Below are positions 50,629-55,844 of a DNA stretch of 55,844 bases, piece by piece (within the stretch, counting starts at the first letter, position 1; the number at the start of each line of letters is the position of its first letter). Position numbers and translations under genes: made by a program. The notes under the pieces were generated by a model. That model saw nothing but the letters and a program-made list of their open reading frames with translations. It was not told the origin of the DNA and did not search any database. The DNA is from Lachnospiraceae bacterium UBA7086 (GTDB lineage: Bacteria; Bacillota; Clostridia; Lachnospirales; Lachnospiraceae): NCBI GenBank assembly GCA_002492525.1, contig DKZA01000030.1, forward strand, positions 1 through 55,844. The letters are read 5' to 3'.

Positions 50629-51720
50629 ATGAATAAAACAAGGGCAGAAGGCAGTGTGACAATAAGGGATATTGCTTCAATGTGTGGCGTTTCTGTTTCC
50701 ACGGTTTCCAATGTATTGAATGGAAAAAGCAATAAGGCGAGCGACGACGTGGCGGCCAGAATTAAAGAAACGGTAGAAAGAGTTGGATATAAACCTAATT
50801 ATCTTGCGAAAAGTCTTCGAGCAGTCAATACAAAGACAATTGGAGTGATAGTAGAAGATTTGATTGTCTTTAGTTCTGCATCTATGATTGAAGGATTGAT
50901 GAATTGTTGTGAAGAACACGGATATAATGTTGTCATTGAAAATATGCGTTTGAATGGCAGATGGCATGGGCAATGGATGCGCGATCAAAGACTGTATATG
51001 CAGGCATTACGTCCTGTTCTAGTCAAGATGAATTCATTAAATACCGATGGAATCATTTATATAGGCGGTCATGAACATGAGATTGTTGGCGTAGATTTTC
51101 CTGGTAATATTCCGATTGTTATGGCTTATTCTTATACGAATGATATGAAAATCCCTACTTTTCGCCTAAATGATGAATATGGCGGATGTGAAGCAGTTAA
51201 ATACTTGATGCGTATGGGTCATAAGAAAATTGCTGTATTGGGTGGTGAATTTGATAATACGCATACAATCAATCGAATGATGGGAGTGCAGAAGGCTTTT
51301 TTTGAGGCGAAAGAACTATTCAATCCAAACCTTGTAGTATATTGCTCTTGGAACTATGAAGGTGGATATGACGGAATGAAAAAGTTAATCGATGATGGGG
51401 CTGCGGATGATGTAACGGCGGTATTTTGTATGTCTGATGCAATTGCAGCCGGCGCATATGAAGCAATAAAGAGAGCGGGAAAGATGCCTGGGGAGGATAT
51501 TTCTGTTGTTGGATATGATAATCAGGAAATCGCATCCTATCTGTACCCAAAACTGACGACGATAGCGCTTCCTCTGGAAGAAATTGGGTATCAGGCTGCA
51601 GAGCAGATTATTAATATGTGTGAAAATACAGAACAAAATGAGAGGGCTATCGAGCAAAAGAATACAAAAATACCTTGTAAATTAATAGAGAGGGCATCTG
51701 TAAAACGTATTGAAAAGTAA
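50629..51720 (+). CDS. LacI-family transcriptional regulator
   Basis: A 363-residue regulator with an N-terminal HTH (about 8-60; TIRDIASMCGVSVSTVSNVL) and hinge YLAKSLRAVNTKTIG, then a periplasmic-binding-protein-like ligand domain (about 65-355). It lies 330 bp upstream of a lipoprotein and two permeases and probably controls them. The start has no strong Shine-Dalgarno. Note the insertion near residues 105-130 (NGRWHGQWMRDQRLYMQALR), longer than in LacI. Confidence 0.9.
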   Translation: MNKTRAEGSVTIRDIASMCGVSVSTVSNVLNGKSNKASDDVAARIKETVERVGYKPNYLAKSLRAVNTKTIGVIVEDLIVFSSASMIEGLMNCCEEHGYNVVIENMRLNGRWHGQWMRDQRLYMQALRPVLVKMNSLNTDGIIYIGGHEHEIVGVDFPGNIPIVMAYSYTNDMKIPTFRLNDEYGGCEAVKYLMRMGHKKIAVLGGEFDNTHTINRMMGVQKAFFEAKELFNPNLVVYCSWNYEGGYDGMKKLIDDGAADDVTAVFCMSDAIAAGAYEAIKRAGKMPGEDISVVGYDNQEIASYLYPKLTTIALPLEEIGYQAAEQIINMCENTEQNERAIEQKNTKIPCKLIERASVKRIEK

Positions 51721-51765
51721 AATCAGATATTCACGTGTGATTATGGATTAATTAGACAGGACACA

Positions 51766-51806
51766 GGTAAAACGTATCGCCTAATATGGCGATACGTTAT
51801 TTTTTT
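51766..51806 (+). terminator. Terminator of lacI-type gene
   Basis: AAAACGTATCGCC pairs with GGCGATACGTTA and is followed by T7. The first arm also resembles the operator GGTAAAACGTTTCGC. Confidence 0.85.
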
Positions 51807-51867
51807 GCAAGTATTAATTGTTGAATGTGCACAAATGACAATGTATATATAGATATAAATTGACATA

Positions 51868-52008
51868 TTGACAGGTTTTTGCGCCATAGATATAATAAAT
51901 GTAATAGGTAAAACGTTTCGCTAAATGTGCTTGTTAATCTCTTTTTATGATATTGCTAAATATGTGAGATGCATGGAGAAGATAGCAAACTTAACGAAAT
52001 GTTTTATC
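51868..52008 (+). promoter_or_regulatory. Importer promoter flanked by two operators
   Basis: Perfect promoter TTGACA (51868-51873), 17 bp, TATAAT (51891-51896). GGTAAAACGTTTCGCTAA (51907-51924) lies just downstream of the start site. A near-match in the opposite orientation, TTAACGAAATGTTTTATC, is at 51991-52008. Both contain an AAACRTTT core. Confidence 0.75.
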
Positions 52009-52049
52009 AATGCAGAGTTATTCTGCTTATAAATTAGGAGGGCTAATTA

Positions 52050-53684
52050 ATGAAAAAGAAAGCACTTGCAACTCTGTTATTGGCCGCAATGTTGACTACA
52101 TCATTAGCGGGATGTGGTGATGCGGCAGATAGCACACCGACAGCTGGCACGGCTGAAAAAAAAGAGGAGGCTTCCGCTGAGACAAAAGAGGAAGCGACAG
52201 TAGAAACGGCAGACGGAGAACTTTCGCTTGCAGAGCAGGCGATTGCTGACAGAAAAGCAAAGGCACAGGCATCTGGCGAATATGAGAAAGTGGTTGTTTC
52301 TTTCTTTGATTGGACAGGAGCTCCGGCTGGTCTTGATCGTGTAAATGCTAAGCTTAGCGAGTACACAAGAGAGAAACTTGGCGTTGACATGGAATTATTG
52401 ATTATCGATGCTGCGGCTTATACAGAAGATTTGAAATTGATGCTTTCTTCTGGCGAGCAGGTTGATTTGTTCTCTACATGTGGACCTGGATACATGACAT
52501 GTGTTAACAATGGATATACAGCGGATCTTGAGGAGGACGGTTTACTTGATAACTATGGTGCAGAACTGAAAAGTCTAATTAGAACAGATTATCTGGATGC
52601 TTGCCGTGTGGGCGGTACTTTATACGGTGTTCCACCTATTAAAGACTACGCGATTCAGACAGCATGTATTCTTATCGGTACAGAGTATCTTGAAGGCGCT
52701 GGCGTAGATCTTTCCAAGTTTGAAAAAGATGATCTTGGTTACAATAAAGCGACGTGGGATGACGTTGATGAGATGTTCGCGGCAATTCATGAAGCATATC
52801 CTGACAAGATTGTTTACTCTACACAGGATAACTTATTAACACAGGGCAGTTGTGTGGATAATATCGCCGGAGATTACTTCGGATGCTTGCTTGATCCTGC
52901 TAACAGCCTTGAAGTCGAAAACGTATATGAGTCTGATCTTTTTAAAGAATGGGCTGACAGAGCTTACAGATGGAACCAGGCTGGTTACATTTCTGGTGAT
53001 GCTATGACGGATGACAATGGGGCTTCTTCCAGAATCAAATCCGGTGCATACATGGCCATGATGGCTCAGGCAAAACCTGCTTATCAAAACCAGATTAATG
53101 GTGAGTGTGGTCGTGATATGACCATCTTTGATGTCGGTGATGCTTTCATGGGATCTTCCGCGGTATCTGCCTTCCCCTGGTGTATGAATCAGGCTACAGA
53201 AGATCCGATAGCGGCTATGCAGGTTCTGAACTTATTGTACACAGATCCGGTCGTTGCTAACTTAGCCTGCTGGGGCGAAGAAGGCGTTGAGTATGTTGTT
53301 AATGCAGATACATCCATTAATTGGGCTGAAGGCGTAAATCCTGATAATTCTGAGTACTATCCTAATGTTTTGTGGCTGATGCCTAATCAGTATGCAGCAC
53401 ATGTTTGGGAAGGTGACCCGATCGACGTTGGTGAGCAGACAGCTGCGTTTAATGATAACTGTCCGGTTAAATCGAAAGCTCTTGGCTTTACATGGGATAA
53501 CAGCGATTATGCTGCTGAGTTTACAGCTTTGCAGAACGCATATAAAGAGTTTGGACCTCAGATTGTTTACGGTTTTGTAGATCCTGAAACGGGATTAAAG
53601 CAGTTAAATGACGCTTTATATGCTGCTGGTCTCCAAGAGTATATGGATGCTAAACAGGAAGCACTTAATGAGTGGGCTAAATAA
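52050..53684 (+). CDS. Oligosaccharide ABC substrate-binding lipoprotein
   Basis: A 544-residue lipoprotein with lipobox SLAGC (C22), an acidic linker to about 75, and a long binding domain of the LplA/YtcQ type (VVVSFFDWTGAPAGLDRVNA; MELLIIDAAAYTEDLKLML; INGECGRDMTIFDVG). These proteins bind oligosaccharides such as polygalacturonate or rhamnogalacturonan fragments; substrate here is not fixed by sequence. AGGAGGG precedes ATG 52050. It heads the LacI-controlled importer. Confidence 0.9.
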   Translation: MKKKALATLLLAAMLTTSLAGCGDAADSTPTAGTAEKKEEASAETKEEATVETADGELSLAEQAIADRKAKAQASGEYEKVVVSFFDWTGAPAGLDRVNAKLSEYTREKLGVDMELLIIDAAAYTEDLKLMLSSGEQVDLFSTCGPGYMTCVNNGYTADLEEDGLLDNYGAELKSLIRTDYLDACRVGGTLYGVPPIKDYAIQTACILIGTEYLEGAGVDLSKFEKDDLGYNKATWDDVDEMFAAIHEAYPDKIVYSTQDNLLTQGSCVDNIAGDYFGCLLDPANSLEVENVYESDLFKEWADRAYRWNQAGYISGDAMTDDNGASSRIKSGAYMAMMAQAKPAYQNQINGECGRDMTIFDVGDAFMGSSAVSAFPWCMNQATEDPIAAMQVLNLLYTDPVVANLACWGEEGVEYVVNADTSINWAEGVNPDNSEYYPNVLWLMPNQYAAHVWEGDPIDVGEQTAAFNDNCPVKSKALGFTWDNSDYAAEFTALQNAYKEFGPQIVYGFVDPETGLKQLNDALYAAGLQEYMDAKQEALNEWAK

Positions 53685-53726
53685 GAGAAGTAAAAGGAAT
53701 TTTCAATAAAATAAGTTGAACATGGC

Positions 53727-53750
53727 GGAGCCGGCGGAAACGTCGGCTCC
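53727..53750 (+). promoter_or_regulatory. Stable GAAA-loop hairpin between SBP and permease genes
   Basis: GGAGCCGGCG pairs with CGTCGGCTCC around a GAAA tetraloop. There is no T-tract, so it more likely protects or processes the mRNA than terminates it. Confidence 0.65.
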
Positions 53751-53777
53751 AATATTCAATAGAAAGGACTCGTTCTT

Positions 53778-54713
53778 ATGAAGATGACGGGAAAAAAGGA
53801 GAAAAATCTGAAAAAAAGATTGATTAGGTATATTCCATTGTACATTATGGCTTTGCCGGGACTGTTATACCTTTTTGTTAATAACTATATGCCTTTGCCT
53901 GGATTGGTTCTGGCTTTTAAGAAGTATAATGCCAAGAAAGGTATTTTTGGATCAAAGAACGTAGGATTTAAGAATTTTAAGTATTTGTTCGCAACAAAAG
54001 ACGCTTTTGTCATTACAAGAAATACAATTCTTTACAATATTGTTTTCATTATTGTTAATACGCTACTGGCTGTGTTTGTCGCAATATTACTGGCGGAAAT
54101 GACTTCAAAATTAAAGAGAATCTATCAGATAATTATTTTGTTACCATTTATGATTTCCATGGTTATCGTGAGCTACCTGGTATTTGGTTTCCTATCCAAT
54201 GATAATGGATTCATTAACAACACTATATTGTCAGCGTTGGGAAAGGAACCTATACAATGGTACATGCAGAAGCAATATTGGCCGTTTATTTTAGTATTTG
54301 TTAACGCATGGAAAGTAATCGGTTACAATTGTATCATTTATCTTTCTGCTATTTTAGGAATTGATCGCAGCATTTATGAATCTGCGTCTATTGATGGTGC
54401 TGGTAAATGGGCACAGGTTCGTAAAATCACCATTCCTTTGCTCAGACCGACAATTATCATGATGACACTTTTGGCAGTTGGCCGTATTTTTTACTCAGAT
54501 TTCGGTCTATTCTATCAGGTGCCTCAGAATCAGGGAGCGTTGTTCGCAGTAACTAATACAATTGATACTTACGTATACAGAGGTTTGCTGGAACTTGGCG
54601 ATATATCTATGGCTTCTGCAGCAGGTTTGTACCAGTCTGTAGTTGGATTCATCTTTATTCTTGCGGCAAACTTAATTGTTCGGAAGCTGGATCCTGACAA
54701 TGCGTTGTTCTAA
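53778..54713 (+). CDS. ABC transporter permease (LplB-type)
   Basis: A 311-residue permease with six predicted helices and a basic N-terminus. NNYMPLPGLVLAFKKYNAKKGIFGS and the EAA loop YESASIDGAGKWAQVRKITIPLLRP are diagnostic of LplB/YteP-type oligosaccharide permeases. It is 93 bp after the binding-protein gene, with a hairpin between. Confidence 0.92.
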   Translation: MKMTGKKEKNLKKRLIRYIPLYIMALPGLLYLFVNNYMPLPGLVLAFKKYNAKKGIFGSKNVGFKNFKYLFATKDAFVITRNTILYNIVFIIVNTLLAVFVAILLAEMTSKLKRIYQIIILLPFMISMVIVSYLVFGFLSNDNGFINNTILSALGKEPIQWYMQKQYWPFILVFVNAWKVIGYNCIIYLSAILGIDRSIYESASIDGAGKWAQVRKITIPLLRPTIIMMTLLAVGRIFYSDFGLFYQVPQNQGALFAVTNTIDTYVYRGLLELGDISMASAAGLYQSVVGFIFILAANLIVRKLDPDNALF

Positions 54714-54729
54714 AAAGGAGGAGAAGTAA

Positions 54730-55620
54730 ATGAAAAGTGAAAAACGATTTCAAATTTTTGCCCATGCAGTGCTGATTCTCCTTTCCGTTCTTGCATTGCT
54801 GCCAATGTTCCTTATGGTTATGTCTTCCATTACAGATAACAATACATTGATTTCAGAAGGTTATTCGTTTTTTCCTTCCAAACTCAGCTTATATGCTTAT
54901 GAGTATATCTTTAAAACCGGTAATGCCGTTTTAAGGGCTTATGGTGTATCTATTGTACTTACCATTGTTGGAACCGTTTGTTCATTAACTATAACAACAT
55001 TGTTGGCATATGCGATATCTAAGAAGGATATGCCAGGACGTGGACTGATTACCTTCTTTGTAGTTTTTTCTATGTTGTTTAATGGTGGTCTTGTACCTAC
55101 TTATATCATTTATACAAAGATTTTCCATGTTAATAATACTTTCTTTGGATTATTGATTCCGGGTCTTTTGTTAAATGGCTTCAATGTTATGCTGATGAAA
55201 TCTTATTTTGTTTCCAGTATTCCAGACGAAATTCTGGATGCAGCATATATTGATGGTGCATCTGAGGCAAGAACATTTCTAAGTGTTGTTATTCCTTTAG
55301 CCAAACCAATTCTTGCAACCATTGCATTGTTCGCTGGTATTGCATATTGGAACGACTGGATGAACGGATATATTTACATCACGAAGAGAACAGAGCTCTA
55401 TTCAGTACAGAATTTGCTAAATCGTATGATGCAGAATATTCAATTCCTTTCTCAGTCAAGTTCTAATGTGCAGAACGCAAATGTTGGCTTAAGTGCAATT
55501 CCTCTCGCAGCTGTTAGAATGGCAATGGCTACAGTAGGTATCTTGCCAATTATTATCATTTATCCTTTTGTACAGAAGTATTTTGTAAAAGGTATCACAC
55601 TCGGTGGAGTTAAGGGCTAA
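54730..55620 (+). CDS. ABC transporter permease (LplC/YtcP-type)
   Basis: A 296-residue partner permease with EAA loop DAAYIDGASEARTFLSVVIPLAKP and the family C-terminus QKYFVKGITLGGVKG. AAAAGGAGG lies upstream of ATG 54730, 17 bp after the first permease. No ATPase or glycosidase gene follows in the window. Confidence 0.92.
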   Translation: MKSEKRFQIFAHAVLILLSVLALLPMFLMVMSSITDNNTLISEGYSFFPSKLSLYAYEYIFKTGNAVLRAYGVSIVLTIVGTVCSLTITTLLAYAISKKDMPGRGLITFFVVFSMLFNGGLVPTYIIYTKIFHVNNTFFGLLIPGLLLNGFNVMLMKSYFVSSIPDEILDAAYIDGASEARTFLSVVIPLAKPILATIALFAGIAYWNDWMNGYIYITKRTELYSVQNLLNRMMQNIQFLSQSSSNVQNANVGLSAIPLAAVRMAMATVGILPIIIIYPFVQKYFVKGITLGGVKG

Positions 55621-55660
55621 TAAGTAATATGACCATGAACTTATGAAAAGAAGGAAGTAG

Positions 55661-55697
55661 TTGAATAAGGGATGTTCGGAAGATGCGACTTATTCAA
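55661..55697 (+). other. Hairpin after importer operon
   Basis: TTGAATAAG pairs with CTTATTCAA across a 19-base loop. It lacks a T-tract. The TGATTCAA motif follows three times (55733, 55744, 55754) at 10-11 bp spacing. Confidence 0.4.
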
Positions 55698-55775
55698 TGA
55701 TTTCCGATGCTTTAGAGGGAAAAAGAATAACGTGATTCAAGTGTGATTCAAAATGATTCAAAAATCACAGAGAAC

Positions 55776-55812
55776 AAAAAGGCGGAAACGCTGTATTTAT
55801 CAACGTTTCCGC
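55776..55812 (-). terminator. Terminator for reverse-strand tRNA
   Basis: GCGGAAACG/CGTTTCCGC stem; on the reverse strand it is followed by CCTTTTTGTT. It sits just downstream of the tRNA fragment. Confidence 0.75.
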
Positions 55813-55824
55813 TTCATTAAAAAG

Positions 55825-55844
55825 AGCGCGAGACGGGACTCGAA
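55825..55844 (-). tRNA. 3' end of a tRNA, possibly tRNA-Gly
   Basis: The reverse strand reads TTCGAGT (T-loop), CCCGT (T-stem), CTCGCGC (acceptor arm) and discriminator T, with CCA not encoded. The pattern is a tRNA 3' part cut by the window edge. The T at position 73 favours tRNA-Gly (or Cys). Confidence 0.55.

Noticed and set aside
1..55844. CRISPR arrays, prophage, complete insertion sequence or rRNA genes
   Set aside because: No regularly spaced repeats, phage structural genes, transposase or rRNA-like sequence was found on reading the window.

Overview
The window looks like chromosome of a motile, anaerobic, Gram-positive member of the Clostridia, most likely Lachnospiraceae. The basis is moderate GC with strong GGAGG ribosome-binding sites, PerR/rubrerythrin oxygen defence, an [FeFe]-hydrogenase-like protein, clostridial-type ABC sugar lipoproteins, Gram-positive LexA boxes, and many intrinsic terminators. 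This is inference from gene content; no marker gene such as 16S rRNA is present.

Layout. 1-3.4 kb: an AT-rich type I restriction subunit (HsdR), probably the end of an accessory locus whose partners lie upstream. 3.4-6.0 kb: a reverse-strand peroxide/iron block, perR > rubredoxin-glutamate-synthase-like protein > rubrerythrin, behind a promoter with a perfect 7-1-7 Per box. 6.0-8.4 kb: an accessory patch of small unrecognised genes, including a 16-bp tandem repeat of mini-ORFs. 8.5-14.7 kb: an ArsC-like protein, a nucleotidyltransferase, then argJ-argB-argD and a membrane-anchored solute-binding protein. 14.8-15.1 kb: a 300-bp palindromic element with no gene. 15.1-24.3 kb: small transporter, comEA, a two-component system with a GerMN lipoprotein, comEC, holA and a NodB-like deacetylase. 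24.3-31 kb: an AraC-regulated ABC sugar importer with a GH3 beta-xylosidase-like enzyme; the divergent intergenic region carries five copies of a candidate operator. 31-39.4 kb: thrH, a deacylase, small unknowns, then a LexA-controlled promoter leading into a DUF1653 gene, a 5'-nucleotidase and an SfsA-MutY fusion; a glycosyltransferase and a PAP2-like membrane protein follow. 39.7-43.6 kb: glyA, hom and lysC. 43.7-48.6 kb: a soluble chemoreceptor fused to an [FeFe]-hydrogenase-like sensory module, a LUD-domain protein, a promoter-terminator unit with no long ORF, and a cysteine-containing flagellin. 48.9-50.4 kb: a membrane-anchored NagZ-like enzyme with a polyacidic tail. 50.6-55.6 kb: a LacI-regulated oligosaccharide ABC importer. 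The window ends inside a reverse-strand tRNA, probably tRNA-Gly.

How genes work together. ArgJ/B/D make ornithine precursors. LysC and Hom feed homoserine, and ThrH and GlyA link serine, glycine and threonine metabolism. Two importers, each with its own regulator, operators and SBP-favouring hairpin, feed carbohydrate catabolism. ComEA and ComEC form part of a DNA-uptake apparatus. The most unusual items are the hydrogenase-like chemoreceptor (43752-45704), the SOS promoter with two LexA boxes (33893-33939), the transcript upstream of flagellin (46615-46957), the palindromic element (14799-15104) and the SfsA-MutY fusion (35712-37475).
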